Below are positions 27,649-37,902 of a DNA stretch of 64,000 nt, piece after piece. Made by a program: the position numbers and the translations under genes. The stretch is from an uncultured Oscillospiraceae bacterium (GTDB taxonomy: Bacteria > Bacillota > Clostridia > Oscillospirales > Oscillospiraceae). The notes beneath the pieces are model-generated. The model worked only from the letters and a program-made list of their open reading frames with translations, had not been told where the DNA came from and did no database searches. The stretch is taken from positions 1 to 64,000 of the forward strand of contig CANRFT010000005.1 of NCBI GenBank assembly GCA_947629955.1. The letters run 5' to 3'. The number at the start of each line of letters is the position of its first letter. Position 1 is the first letter of the stretch.

Positions 27649-28892
27649 TACCTGATATAGTCGACGGCGCTCTCCCCCGCCGCGCGGCCGGTGGCCCAGG
27701 CGATCTGGAGGTTGAAGCCGCCGGTGTAGGCGTCCACGTCCAGCACCTCCCCGGCGAAAAACAGACCAGGGACCAGCCTGGACATCATGGTTTTGGGGTC
27801 CACCTCCGATACCTTCACGCCCCCGGAGGTGATGATGGCCTCCTCCACGGGCCTGGGGCCGGACACCGCCACCGCAAAGCCCTTGAACAGCTCCAGCAGC
27901 CGGCGGCGCTCCCCCCTGGTGATATCGTGGGCCTTTTTCTCCTGGGGGATGCCCGCCCGCTCCAGCAGCACCGGGATCAGCAGCCGGGGGGCCAGCGCGC
28001 CCATGAGATTGGCAATATCTTTGTTGGCCCTCTGGGTCAGCTCCCGGACCAGCCGGGCGTCCAGGGTGGTCTCGTCCAGGGCGGGCTTCAAATCGATGAC
28101 GCAGGTGTAGCTGTCCCGGCCAAAATCCCGCATGTGGGCGCTGGCGCTGAGCACCAGCGGCCCGGACAGGCCGAAATGGGTGAACAGCAGCTCTCCCTGC
28201 TCCTGATAGACGACCTTTCCCTTCCGATTTTTCACCCGCAGGGACACGTTTTTTAGGGACAGGCCCTGCATCCGGACGCAGCAGGGGTCCGGGGACTCCA
28301 GCGGCACCAGGGAGGGCGCGGGCGGGACGACGGTGTGGCCCACATTTTCCGCCAATCTGTACCCGTCCCCGGTGGAGCCGGTGGCCGGATAGGAAAGCCC
28401 GCCTGTGGCAAGGATAAACGCCTTACAGTCCATGATAACGCCGCTGTTCTCCGTGGAAATATCCAGCGTCCCGGCGGCGTTTCGCGCCAGATCGGTCACC
28501 CGGTCATGGCGCAGCTCCACCTTCAGCCGTTTCAGCTCAAAGAACAGCGCATCCACGATGTCGGCGGCCTTATCGGACCTGGGGAACACCCGGTTCCCCC
28601 GCTCCACCTTCAGCGGCACCCCCAGATCGGTAAAAAAACGCTCCGTGTCGGCGGGAGAAAAGCGGCTCATGGCGCTGTACAAAAACCGGCCGTTCCGGGG
28701 GGTGGAGGCCAATACCTCCTCCATCGTACAGTGGTTGGTGAGGTTGCACCGGCCCTTCCCGGTGATATACAGCTTGCGGCCCACCTTTTCGTTGGGCTCC
28801 AGCAGGAGCACGGAGGCCCCGGCTCTGGCGGCGGTGATGGCCGCCATCATGCCCGCGGCCCCCGCGCCTGCGATGACGACGTCCCGGCTCAC
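27648..28892 (-). CDS. NAD(P)/FAD-dependent oxidoreductase (HI0933-like), GTG start
   Basis: VIAGAGAAGMMAAITAARAGASVLLLEPNEKVGRKLYITGKGRCNLTN. Confidence 0.9.
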   Translation of the reverse strand: MSRDVVIAGAGAAGMMAAITAARAGASVLLLEPNEKVGRKLYITGKGRCNLTNHCTMEEVLASTPRNGRFLYSAMSRFSPADTERFFTDLGVPLKVERGNRVFPRSDKAADIVDALFFELKRLKVELRHDRVTDLARNAAGTLDISTENSGVIMDCKAFILATGGLSYPATGSTGDGYRLAENVGHTVVPPAPSLVPLESPDPCCVRMQGLSLKNVSLRVKNRKGKVVYQEQGELLFTHFGLSGPLVLSASAHMRDFGRDSYTCVIDLKPALDETTLDARLVRELTQRANKDIANLMGALAPRLLIPVLLERAGIPQEKKAHDITRGERRRLLELFKGFAVAVSGPRPVEEAIITSGGVKVSEVDPKTMMSRLVPGLFFAGEVLDVDAYTGGFNLQIAWATGRAAGESAVDYIR

Positions 28893-29761
28893 TGGTCGGT
28901 GTACTCCACCTTCTCGTACACCTGGTACTCGTCCCAGATGCGCTCCAGCTTCTCGAAGGTGGCGGTCACGTCTCCCGGCATCTTGCGGCCCACGGCCACG
29001 ATCAGCGCGTTGATGATGGACAGGGGCGCCACCAGGGAGTCCACGAAGGAAGCCATATCGCTCTTGGCCAGCAGGCGGTAGTCGGAGGTGTCGTACAGGG
29101 GGGACATACTGCTGTCGGTGATGGCCACCACCGTGGCACCCTGGTCCCGGGCGAACTCCATGGCCCGGACGCACCGGGTGGAGTACCGGGGGAAGCTGAT
29201 GCCGATGACCACGTCCTCCGGTCCAACCCGGAGCATCTGCTCGAACATCTCGCTGGCCAGGGAGGTCTGCACCTGCCACACGTTGTCAAAGATCAGCTTG
29301 AAGTAGAAAGACAGGAAATCGGACAGGGCCGCCGAGGAGCGCACCCCCAGGATGTAGATGCGCCGGGCCTTGACGATGGCGTCCACGATGGCGTTGAAGT
29401 CCTCCCGGTCCACCTCGGCCAGGGACAGACGCAGCTTCTCGATGTCGGACTGGACCACCTTCTCCAGCACGTGCTCGTTGCCCAGCCGGTCATAGGAGAC
29501 CTCGATGCGCTGCACGGTGGTCAGCTTGCCCCGGATCAGCTCCTGGAGGGCCTTCTGCATGGCGGGATACCCGTCGTACCCCAGCTCGGCGGCGAAGCGG
29601 ACCACCGTGGACTCGCTGGTGCGGACGGTCTGGCCCAGCTTGGCGGCGGTCATGAAGGCAGCCTTGTCATAGCTGTCCAGAATATAGCGCCCGATGCGCT
29701 TCTGGCTTTTGGAAAACGAATCCATTTGATTCTGAATCGTGGTGAGGATGTCACGGCTCAT
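28889..29761 (-). CDS. MurR/RpiR-family transcriptional regulator
   Basis: N-term HTH SESTVVRFAAELGYDGYPAMQKAL; SIS domain. Confidence 0.9.
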   Translation of the reverse strand: MSRDILTTIQNQMDSFSKSQKRIGRYILDSYDKAAFMTAAKLGQTVRTSESTVVRFAAELGYDGYPAMQKALQELIRGKLTTVQRIEVSYDRLGNEHVLEKVVQSDIEKLRLSLAEVDREDFNAIVDAIVKARRIYILGVRSSAALSDFLSFYFKLIFDNVWQVQTSLASEMFEQMLRVGPEDVVIGISFPRYSTRCVRAMEFARDQGATVVAITDSSMSPLYDTSDYRLLAKSDMASFVDSLVAPLSIINALIVAVGRKMPGDVTATFEKLERIWDEYQVYEKVEYTDQ

Positions 29762-29859
29762 GGGGGGCCCTCCGTTCGTCCGTTCATAGTGGAGGCGGAA
29801 GCCTGCCGGTTTCCGCCTCCTCATATCATACTATTTTCCCGGGAAATTTGCAAGAGATT

Positions 29860-29887
29860 TTGCAGGAAAATTTCTGAAATCCTGCAA
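29860..29887. promoter_or_regulatory. Inverted repeat TTGCAGGA-N12-TCCTGCAA upstream of RpiR-type gene
   Basis: Read directly; possible operator or terminator remnant. Confidence 0.4.
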
Positions 29888-29888
29888 G

Positions 29889-30593
29889 TCAAAGCGACAG
29901 AGCCAGGACCTCCGCCTCCGTAAGGCGACGCCACCGGCCGGGCCTCAGCTCACCCAATTCCAGGCTTCCCTCCCGCACCCGCTTCAGCCGTGTGACGGCG
30001 AGGCCGACGGCGGCGCACATCCGCCGCACCTGCCGGTTCTTCCCCTCGTGGATGACAACGGAGAGCAGGCCGCCGCCCTCCTCCGACCGGATGACCCTCA
30101 CGGCGGGCCGGCGGATGGCCTCCCCCTCCAGGGAGTCCATCCCGCGCAGGGCCTCGGCACCGGCGGGGACCTCTCCCCTCACCCAGACCAGGTACTCCTT
30201 CTCCACCTCATGGGAGGGATGGGTGAGCCGGTTGGTCAGTTCTCCGTCGTCGGTGAGGAGCAGCAGCCCCTCCGAGTCCAGATCCAGCCGCCCCACCGGC
30301 CACACCCGGACCGGGCAGCCAGCCAGCAGGTCGGCCACCGTTTTGCGGCCCTTCTCGTCGGAGAGAGTGGTCACATACCCTCTGGGCTTGTTCAGCAGGA
30401 TGTATGTATGGGCGGCGGGGGCGGACAGGGGCACCCCGTCCACCTCCACCCGGTCCCGGGCCGGGTCGGCCTTGTCCCCCAGGTGGGCGACGATGCCGTT
30501 CATCGTCACCCGCCCGGCGGCCAGGTATTCCTCCGCCCTCCGCCGGGAACACACCCCCGCGGCGGACAGCAGCTTTTGCAGGCGCTCCTCCAT
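29889..30593 (-). CDS. Pseudouridine synthase (RluB/RsuA family)
   Basis: S4 domain; GRLDLDSEGLLLLTDDGELTNRLTHPSHEVEKEY. Confidence 0.93.
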   Translation of the reverse strand: MEERLQKLLSAAGVCSRRRAEEYLAAGRVTMNGIVAHLGDKADPARDRVEVDGVPLSAPAAHTYILLNKPRGYVTTLSDEKGRKTVADLLAGCPVRVWPVGRLDLDSEGLLLLTDDGELTNRLTHPSHEVEKEYLVWVRGEVPAGAEALRGMDSLEGEAIRRPAVRVIRSEEGGGLLSVVIHEGKNRQVRRMCAAVGLAVTRLKRVREGSLELGELRPGRWRRLTEAEVLALSL

Positions 30594-30614
30594 AGCCGGT
30601 CACCGCCCTTCTAT

Positions 30615-31715
30615 TCAAGTTGCGCCGAACAGGGCGCGGATCCTGTCCCAAAAGGTCATGGGCGTGCGGACGTCCCAACGCGCCGTCTGGGCGCTCACCA
30701 GGTCCACCCGGGCCACCGGCCGGCCGTCCAGGGACCAGACGGCCTCCCCCAGCCTTCCCCCGGCGGGGACAGGGGCCTCCGCCCGGTCCGGCAGCCGCAC
30801 GTCCAGCGACAGCCGCTCCCCGTCCCGGAGGGGATAGCCCGCGTCGCTGGCGGCCACGGCGGTCACCGCGGGCAGCAGACTGCCGGTGACGGGCACCCCG
30901 CCGAACGTATCCCCGGCGGCGCAGAGCTTTTCCCGGGGAAAGACCTCAAAGCCGTAGTCCAGCAGCTTCTCGTGGTCGTTCCAGTCGTCCCCGTCGTTGA
31001 GGGTGACGCAGATCAGGGTCTGACCGTCCCGTGTGGCGGCGGACACCAGGGTCCGCCCCGCCTTTTCGGTGAAGCCGGTCTTCATCCCCACGCAACCCTC
31101 GTACCGGGTGAGCAGCTTGTTGTGGTTCACAAAGGTCCGCGACCCCACGGTGACGGACTTGGTGGCGCAGATGGCGGCCACCGTCTCGTTTTGCAGACAG
31201 GCACGGGCCAGCAGGGCCATATCGTAAGCCGTCGAGTAGTGGTCCTCGTGGTCAAGGCCGCAGGAGTTGGCAAAGGAGGTGTCCGCCATCCCCAACTCCG
31301 CCGCCTTTCGCTCCATCAGCGCCACGAATGCCCCCTCGCTGCCCGCAATATGACAGGCGATGGCGGCGGCCGCGTCGTTGCCAGACTGGAGCAGCAGGCC
31401 GTACAGCAGCCCCCGCAGGGTGATCTTCTCCCCCGCTTTCAGGTAGATGGAGGAGCCCTCCACCCCCAGCCACTCCGGCCTGATCTCCACCTCTCCGTCC
31501 AGGTCTGCGCCGCTCTCCACCGCCGCCAGGGCGGTCATCAGCTTGGTGGTGCTGGCGATGAGCCGCCGCTCGTGTGGGGCCTGCTCATAGAGCACCCGGC
31601 CGCTTTCGGCGTCCATCAAAATGGCGCTGGAGGCGTGGGTGGAAACGGCGTGAACAGGCACAGATACCGTCAAAGCGGCGAAAACAGCAATCAGAACAGC
31701 GGCGAAACGTCTCAA
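30615..31715 (-). CDS. D-alanyl-D-alanine carboxypeptidase (DacF-like)
   Basis: LIASTTKLMTALAAVE (SxxK), SGN, KTGFTEKAGRTLV (KTG). Confidence 0.93.
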   Translation of the reverse strand: MRRFAAVLIAVFAALTVSVPVHAVSTHASSAILMDAESGRVLYEQAPHERRLIASTTKLMTALAAVESGADLDGEVEIRPEWLGVEGSSIYLKAGEKITLRGLLYGLLLQSGNDAAAAIACHIAGSEGAFVALMERKAAELGMADTSFANSCGLDHEDHYSTAYDMALLARACLQNETVAAICATKSVTVGSRTFVNHNKLLTRYEGCVGMKTGFTEKAGRTLVSAATRDGQTLICVTLNDGDDWNDHEKLLDYGFEVFPREKLCAAGDTFGGVPVTGSLLPAVTAVAASDAGYPLRDGERLSLDVRLPDRAEAPVPAGGRLGEAVWSLDGRPVARVDLVSAQTARWDVRTPMTFWDRIRALFGAT

Positions 31716-31786
31716 AAAAGGTCACTCCCATCCGAACAGTCAGATGGGAGTAGTATGACCTCTCTGCGGTTTGGTATGCGCTGGAC

Positions 31787-32212
31787 TTACTCGGTCTCCT
31801 CCGCCGCCTCCACGGGGGGAACGGCGGGGTCGCCGGTCTTGCGGTCGATGTAACCGGTGACCTTGTCGAACATGTCGGGCACCATGTCCACCACCCGGCC
31901 CAGGGTGTCCGCCGGCGGGGGCATGACGGGCAGCACCCGCACCGCTCCGTCCTTCACCACCAGGAAGGACACCGGGGTGATGTTCACGCCGGCCCCGGCG
32001 CCGCCGCCGAAATTCTTGGCCACGCCCTGGGTCTTGCCGAAGTCGGACCCGCCGCTGGCAAAGCCGAAGGACAGCCGGGACACGGGGATCAGGGTGACAC
32101 CGTCCTGGGTGACGATCGGCTTGCCGATGACGGTGTTGGCGTCCACCATCTCGTGGATCTTGTCCATGGTGGTCTGGAGCACCTCGTTGATGGGATGGTT
32201 GTTCTCGCTCAT
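31787..32212 (-). CDS. GerW/YtfJ family sporulation protein
   Basis: GKPIVTQDGVTLIPVSRLSFGFASGGSDFG; GGGAGAGVNITPVSFLVV. Confidence 0.9.
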   Translation of the reverse strand: MSENNHPINEVLQTTMDKIHEMVDANTVIGKPIVTQDGVTLIPVSRLSFGFASGGSDFGKTQGVAKNFGGGAGAGVNITPVSFLVVKDGAVRVLPVMPPPADTLGRVVDMVPDMFDKVTGYIDRKTGDPAVPPVEAAEETE

Positions 32213-32850
32213 GCTTTAGCCTCCTGTCTTCTATCTTTCGCGCTGGGCCTGGCAGCGGGCCTGCCGCTGCGCACCCATTGGATCAACACTCTCCCGCCGT
32301 GCCACAGGACCAGAGTGAGGACCTGTCCCACGGTGATGGTGAACGCCGCCGTGATCTCCACCGCCGGCTCGGTCCGGCCGTAGTCCATCTGGATGTCAAA
32401 GCTGCGGCGCTTCACCTTGAAATTATTCTCCACCAGCGGCCACAGGGCGCCGAGGGCGGCGTTGGCCTGTCCATAGCCGATGGCGATGGAGGCGGGGTCG
32501 GACCCGCCCCAGATGAGGGTCAGATTGAAGTCGTCGACGCGTATCCTGCGCTTGAGGGCGCCCACCGCATCCAGGACGCGGGGCAGCACCGACCACACCC
32601 GCTGGAGGGTGCCGGGCCGGCCCTCGGTCTTGGGTTTCGGGGGCTTCTCCGGCTTCGGCTTTTTCTCTTTCTTGGGCTTTTGTTTTTTAGGCTTTTTGGG
32701 GGGCGCGGGCAGCACCTGGATTTTCGTGGGCCCCGCCAGGATGTGGACGTAAAAGCCCGCCTCGCCGTATTTCAGCCGCCCGCCCAGTCGGATCATGCCG
32801 ATGAGCCAAAAGACGGCCAGGATCACGAGAATGACGATGAGCGCGGTCAC
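32209..32850 (-). CDS. DUF2953-like membrane protein with Lys/Pro-rich segment
   Basis: N-term TM; PKKPKKQKPKKEKKPKPEKPPKPK; adjacent to GerW. Confidence 0.75.
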   Translation of the reverse strand: MTALIVILVILAVFWLIGMIRLGGRLKYGEAGFYVHILAGPTKIQVLPAPPKKPKKQKPKKEKKPKPEKPPKPKTEGRPGTLQRVWSVLPRVLDAVGALKRRIRVDDFNLTLIWGGSDPASIAIGYGQANAALGALWPLVENNFKVKRRSFDIQMDYGRTEPAVEITAAFTITVGQVLTLVLWHGGRVLIQWVRSGRPAARPSAKDRRQEAKA

Positions 32851-33476
32851 GGCTCGTCACCTCCGCCCTCCGGTCCCTCCGTCTCCTGCCGCTCCTGCTC
32901 CTCGGCGGTCTTCAGCCTCTGGATGGCGGACTCCAGCTCCATGGTGAGCTGGTCTCCCTCCTGTCCGTCCCCGGGCAGTTCGGGCAGATCGTCCAGAGAG
33001 GTCAAGCCAAAGGAGCGCAGGAAGGTCTTGGTGGTCCTGAACTGCATGGGCCGGCCGGGGACGTTGAGCCGCCCCGCCTCGCAGATCAGCTCCCGCTCCA
33101 ACAGCAGCCCCACGGTATAGGAACTGTCCACCCCCCGGACCTGCTCGATGTAGGCCCTGGTCACCGGCTGGAAGTAGGCGATGATGGACAGCACCTCCAG
33201 GGCGGGCTGGGACAGCTTGGCGGGCTTGCGGCCCTCCAGCGCCTTGCGGATGTACGGGGCCTGCTCCGGCGCGGAGCACATCTGCCAGCTGGTCTCCAGC
33301 CGGACGATGCGGACCCCCCGCCGCTCATAGCTGTACCGGTCGGCCAGGCTCTGACACACGCTGTCCACCGTCTCCCTGTCCTGGTCCAGCGTGAGGCACA
33401 GGCGCTCGACGGGCACCGGGTCGCCGGCGGCAAACAGGATGCCCTCGATAGCGGATTCCAACTCTTTCAGTTCCAC
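32847..33476 (-). CDS. scpB: Segregation and condensation protein B
   Basis: EGILFAAGDPVPVERL; LSQPALEVLSIIAYFQPVTRAYIEQVRGVDSSYTVGLLLER. Confidence 0.95.
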   Translation of the reverse strand: MELKELESAIEGILFAAGDPVPVERLCLTLDQDRETVDSVCQSLADRYSYERRGVRIVRLETSWQMCSAPEQAPYIRKALEGRKPAKLSQPALEVLSIIAYFQPVTRAYIEQVRGVDSSYTVGLLLERELICEAGRLNVPGRPMQFRTTKTFLRSFGLTSLDDLPELPGDGQEGDQLTMELESAIQRLKTAEEQERQETEGPEGGGDEP

Positions 33477-33497
33477 GCGGGGGCCTCCCTTCGTGTT

Positions 33498-34325
33498 TTA
33501 ATAGCTCTCCACCGTCACGTTCAGCTCCTCGCCGGCGTCCCTGCCGGTGCTGGTGACGGTGCAGTCCTCCGCCGTGCCCGCCAGATGGATGCGGTTGGCC
33601 CGGCACAGCTCCAGGATGGCCAAAAAGGTGGCCACCACCTCGGAGCGGCTGCGGCTGGTGCGGAACAGGGCCCGGAACCGGGTCACCCCGAACTGGATGA
33701 GCCTGTCCAGGATGGACCGGGCCTTGTCGGCCACGGGATAGGGCTCCCGGCCCACGATGCCCTCGAAGGCCCGCACGGGGGGCGGCATCTGGTTCCCCAC
33801 CCGGGACAGCACCGCCAGCAGGGCCCCGCGGATATCCTCCTTATCGTGGAGGTAGCGGTAGGCGCGGTCGGCCCGGACGGGCTCCGGCTGTTTGGTCAGG
33901 TAATCCCGGCCGAACTCATACCGGCGGCCCAGGGGCTCCGCCGCCGCCTTGATCTTCAGATAGGTCTCCTGGCTCTTGTGCTCCTCCAGGGCGGCCATCA
34001 ACTCCTCCATCTCGCTGAGGGCAACCTCGTCCTCGATGGACAGCAGCATCCGGGTCTTGATATACACCAGGTGGGCGGCCATGGTGACGAACTCGCTGGC
34101 CACCTCCAGGTTCAGTTCCTCCCGCCGGTCCATCCACTCCATGTACTGGTCCAGCAGCACGGAGATCTGGATGTCCCGGATCTCGATCTTGTTCTTGCTC
34201 AGCAGATGGAGGATCAGGTCCAGAGGCCCGTCGAAGTCCTCCATGTCCTCCTGTCTGGCCTTCACCACCTTGTCCAGGTGGTAGACGGGGGCGTCCACGG
34301 GCGTCCCTCCCTCCGGCGATATCAC
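33498..34325 (-). CDS. scpA: Segregation and condensation protein A
   Basis: DFDGPLDLILHLLSKNKIEIRDIQIS; ATFLAILELCR. Confidence 0.95.
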   Translation of the reverse strand: MISPEGGTPVDAPVYHLDKVVKARQEDMEDFDGPLDLILHLLSKNKIEIRDIQISVLLDQYMEWMDRREELNLEVASEFVTMAAHLVYIKTRMLLSIEDEVALSEMEELMAALEEHKSQETYLKIKAAAEPLGRRYEFGRDYLTKQPEPVRADRAYRYLHDKEDIRGALLAVLSRVGNQMPPPVRAFEGIVGREPYPVADKARSILDRLIQFGVTRFRALFRTSRSRSEVVATFLAILELCRANRIHLAGTAEDCTVTSTGRDAGEELNVTVESY

Positions 34326-34368
34326 AAATTATTAGTAGTATATCAAATATTTTTTCAAAATACAAGAG

Positions 34369-34399
34369 CGGCCCGGCAAAAATGACCGGGCCGCGCGCA
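34369..34399 (-). terminator. Terminator downstream of rnc
   Basis: GCGGCCCGGTCATTTTTGCCGGGCCGC then TCTTGTATTTT on minus strand. Confidence 0.75.
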
Positions 34400-34411
34400 T
34401 TTTTATCCGAT

Positions 34412-35083
34412 TCAGTCTGAAAGCCGCTCCAGGGCGGCCTTCGCCGCCTGCTGTTCCGCCTCTTTTTTGGTGCGTCCGGCCCCCTGGCCGGCGACCTCCC
34501 GGCCAACGGTGACCTCCATCCGGAAGACCCGGGCGTGGTCCGGGCCGCTCTCCTCCACCAGGCGGTAGGCGATGGCGACGCCCGGCGTCCGCTGGACCAG
34601 CTCCTGGAGGGCGGTCTTGTAGTCCCGGCCGGAGGACCGCTCCCCCTCCCGGTCCAGGATCAGCCGCCGGATAATGGGCCGCACCGCCTCCATGCCGCCG
34701 TCCAGATAGACGGCCGCCAGCACCGCCTCGGTGGCGTCCGCCAGGATGGAGGGCCGCTGCCGGCCGCCGCCGGCGTCCTCCCCCCGTCCCAGCCGGAGGT
34801 ATTTCCCCAGGCCCAGAGACAGTGCCACCTGATGGAGGGCGCCCTCGCACACCAGGGCGGCCCTGGTGCGGGTCAGCTCCCCCTCGGGCATATCGGGGTG
34901 CTCCTGGAACAGGCGCTCCGCCGCCACCATGCCCAGCACCGAGTCCCCTAAGAACTCCAGCCGCTCATTGCTGGTGAGCCCCAGGTTCCTGTGCTCGTTG
35001 GCGTAGGAGCTGTGGGTCAGGGCGTGCTCCAGCAGGCCCCGGTCATTGAACTGATAGCCCAGTTTTTGTTCCAGCGCGTCCAT
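34412..35083 (-). CDS. rnc: Ribonuclease III
   Basis: NERLEFLGDSVLGMV; DATEAVLAAVYLDGG; C-term dsRBD. Confidence 0.95.
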   Translation of the reverse strand: MDALEQKLGYQFNDRGLLEHALTHSSYANEHRNLGLTSNERLEFLGDSVLGMVAAERLFQEHPDMPEGELTRTRAALVCEGALHQVALSLGLGKYLRLGRGEDAGGGRQRPSILADATEAVLAAVYLDGGMEAVRPIIRRLILDREGERSSGRDYKTALQELVQRTPGVAIAYRLVEESGPDHARVFRMEVTVGREVAGQGAGRTKKEAEQQAAKAALERLSD

Positions 35084-35097
35084 GGTATTCCCTCCAC

Positions 35098-35130
35098 GGA
35101 AAAAGCCCCGCGCAAGCGGGACTTTTTCCA
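35098..35130 (-). terminator. Hairpin AAAAAGTCCCGCTTGCGCGGGGCTTTTT between acpP and rnc
   Basis: Stem with T tract read directly. Confidence 0.75.
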
Positions 35131-35147
35131 AGTCATTCTCCCTGAGA

Positions 35148-35393
35148 TCAGTCCTTGGACAGGTGATCCTGGATGTACTGATACAGGTCGCCCACCGTCC
35201 GGATCTGCTCCACGTCCTCGTCCTGGATCTCACTGATGCCGAACTGATCCTCCAGCTCCATGGACAGGTCCACCAGATCCAGGGAATCGGCGTCCAAGTC
35301 ATCCTGGAAGGCGGTGTCCATGGTGATGGTCTCCGCGTCTTTCTCAAACTGCTGCGCCACCATATCGCGCAGCTCTTCAAAGGAAACTGACAT
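35148..35393 (-). CDS. acpP: Acyl carrier protein
   Basis: [22 protein letters not shown]. Confidence 0.95.
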   Translation of the reverse strand: MSVSFEELRDMVAQQFEKDAETITMDTAFQDDLDADSLDLVDLSMELEDQFGISEIQDEDVEQIRTVGDLYQYIQDHLSKD

Positions 35394-35530
35394 GACAAAC
35401 ACTCCTCTGTGATAACTCATCTGTAAACCGGAAGCGGTCCGGTTTGGCAACATCATAGGAGGTTTGCCCTCTCCTGTCAATAGTCTTTTTGACGGTTTTT
35501 GAAAATTTTGGGTCCCATGATTTGGAAACC

Positions 35531-36577
35531 TCAGTCCTGCTGTTCCGCCTTTGCGGACTGAGGCGCAAGGCGCATATAGGCCACGTTCTCCGTGATGTCG
35601 TCGATGAGGCCGGAGCGGGTAAATTCCACGGCCTGCCGGATGGCGTTTTTCATGGCGTATCCGTTGGAGGAGCCGTGGGCCTTGATGACCGGACGGGCGA
35701 TGCCCAGCAGGGCGGTGCCGCCCACCTCGTTGGAGTCCAGGATCTTCTTGAAGTCGGCCACGCCGTCCTTCACCAGCAGATAGCCCAGCTTGCTCCTGAG
35801 GTTCTTCTTGAACATCTTCTTGATCTCGCGGGACAGGAAGATGGCGGTGCCCTCCAGGGCCTTGAGGAAGATGTTGCCGGAGTAGCCGTCGGCCACGATC
35901 ACGTCCACGGCGCCCTCCACCGCCTCCCTGGCCTCCACGTTGCCCACGAAGTTGATGCGGCCCTCCTCCCTGGCCTTTTGCAGCAGGACATAGGCCTCCC
36001 GCTGGAGGTCGGTGCCCTTGGAGGGCTCGGCGCCGATGTTCAGCAGGCCCACCCTGGGCTCCGGGCGGCCCAGCACCCGTTCCGCGTAATAGCTGCCCAT
36101 AAAGGCGAACTGGAGCAGGAACTCCGGCGTGCCCTCGGCGGTGGCGCCGCAGTCGATGAGGACGCTGCCCCCGTTCCCCGTGGGCACCACCGGGGCCATG
36201 GCCGCCCGGCGGATGCCCTTGATGCGCTTGGTGAGCAGAGTGGCCGCCGACAGCAGCGCGCCGGTGGAGCCGGCGGACACGAAGGCGTCCCCCTCCCCGT
36301 TCTTCACCATGTTCAGGCCCACCGTCAGGGAGGAGTCCTTCTTCTCCCGGAAGGCGGTGGCCGGGTTGTCGCATATCTCCACCACTTCAGAGGTGTGGAC
36401 GATCTCCAGCCCCTTGGGCAGCTCCGCCACGCCCTGCTTTTTCAGCGCGGCCAGCACGTCCTCTCCCCGGCCCACTAGGGCGATATCCACCCCATACTCC
36501 CGGATGGCCGCCAGCGCGCCCTCCACAGGGGCCTGGGGGGCGTTGTCGCCGCCCATGGCGTCTACGATGATCCGCAT
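35531..36577 (-). CDS. plsX: Phosphate acyltransferase PlsX
   Basis: [21 protein letters not shown]; order plsX-acpP-rnc. Confidence 0.95.
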   Translation of the reverse strand: MRIIVDAMGGDNAPQAPVEGALAAIREYGVDIALVGRGEDVLAALKKQGVAELPKGLEIVHTSEVVEICDNPATAFREKKDSSLTVGLNMVKNGEGDAFVSAGSTGALLSAATLLTKRIKGIRRAAMAPVVPTGNGGSVLIDCGATAEGTPEFLLQFAFMGSYYAERVLGRPEPRVGLLNIGAEPSKGTDLQREAYVLLQKAREEGRINFVGNVEAREAVEGAVDVIVADGYSGNIFLKALEGTAIFLSREIKKMFKKNLRSKLGYLLVKDGVADFKKILDSNEVGGTALLGIARPVIKAHGSSNGYAMKNAIRQAVEFTRSGLIDDITENVAYMRLAPQSAKAEQQD

Positions 36578-36594
36578 ATCTCTCTCGCTCCTTC

Positions 36595-37902
36595 TCAAAG
36601 TTCCTTCGCCAGCCCGTCCACGATGGCCAGCGCCCGCCGGGACAGCTCCGCGTTTTTGTTCCGCTTGCCCTTTACCCTGTGGTCCAGGGGCGGCATGATG
36701 CCGAAATTCACGTTCATGGGCTGAAAGTCGATGACGCTCTCGTTGCTGACATACAGCGCCAGCGCTCCGATGGCCGTCTCCCGTGGGAAGTCCAGAGGCG
36801 GCCTCCCCATCAGGCGCCGGGCCAGTTCCACTCCGGCCAGGAAGCCGGAGGCGGTGGACTCCACATAGCCCTCCACCCCGGTGATCTGCCCGGCAAAGGC
36901 GATCCGCTCCTTCCCCCGGACCCGGTAGTACCGATCCAGCAGCCGGGGGGAGTCCAGATAGGTGTTCCGGTGCATGACACCGTAGCGCACATACTCCGCG
37001 TGGGCCAGGGCGAGGATCATGGAGAACACCCGCTTCTGCTCCCCCCACTTCAGATGGGTCTGGAAGCCCACGATGTTGTAGAGGGTGCCCTCGGCGTTGT
37101 CCCGCCGGAGCTGGACCACCGCGTAGGGCTCCTTCCCCGTTTTGGGGTCGGGCAGGCCCTTGGGCTTCAGCGGCCCGAAGCACAGGGTCTGCACCCCCCG
37201 CCGGGCCATGACCTCCACGGGCATACAGCCCTCGAACACGTTCTTGTCCTCAAAGCCGTGGACCTCCGCCTCCTGGGCGGCGCACAGCTCTTTCCAGAAG
37301 GCCAGGTACTCCTCCTCGGTCATGGCGCAGTTGATGTAGTCCGCTGTGCCCCGGTCGTACCGGGAGGCGAACCAGGCGTGTTCCATGTCCACGCTGTCAA
37401 AGGTGACGATGGGGGCCGCCGCGTCAAAGAAGTTGAGGTATTTGTTCTCCGGGAACAGCTCCGCGATGGCACCCGACAGAGCGTCTGAGGTCAGCGGGCC
37501 GGTGGCGATGACGACCTCTCCATCGGGGATGGCCGTGACCTCCCCCTCCGCTACAGTGATGTTGGGGTGATTGCGGATGGCCCCGGTGACCGCCCGGGAG
37601 AACCCCTCCCGGTCCACGGCCAGGGCCCCGCCGGCCTCCACCCTGGTGGCGTCGGCGCATTTCAGGATAAGGGACCCGCACCGGCGGAGCTCCTCTTTCA
37701 GCAGCCCCACCGCGTTCTCCAGCTGGTCGGAGCGCAGGGAGTTGGAGCACACCAGCTCCGCGAATCCGGCGCTGTGGTGGGCGGGGCTCATCTTCTCCGG
37801 CTTCATCTCCCGGAGGGTGACGCCGATCCCTCGCTCCGCCAACTGCCAGGCGGCCTCGCACCCGGCCAGCCCCGCGCCGATGACGGTGACCTGCGCGCTC
37901 AT
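36595..37902 (-). CDS. trmFO: FADH2-dependent tRNA (uracil-5-)-methyltransferase TrmFO
   Basis: VTVIGAGLAGCEAAWQLAERG; CSNSLRSDQLENAVGLLKEELR. Confidence 0.95.
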   Translation of the reverse strand: MSAQVTVIGAGLAGCEAAWQLAERGIGVTLREMKPEKMSPAHHSAGFAELVCSNSLRSDQLENAVGLLKEELRRCGSLILKCADATRVEAGGALAVDREGFSRAVTGAIRNHPNITVAEGEVTAIPDGEVVIATGPLTSDALSGAIAELFPENKYLNFFDAAAPIVTFDSVDMEHAWFASRYDRGTADYINCAMTEEEYLAFWKELCAAQEAEVHGFEDKNVFEGCMPVEVMARRGVQTLCFGPLKPKGLPDPKTGKEPYAVVQLRRDNAEGTLYNIVGFQTHLKWGEQKRVFSMILALAHAEYVRYGVMHRNTYLDSPRLLDRYYRVRGKERIAFAGQITGVEGYVESTASGFLAGVELARRLMGRPPLDFPRETAIGALALYVSNESVIDFQPMNVNFGIMPPLDHRVKGKRNKNAELSRRALAIVDGLAKEL

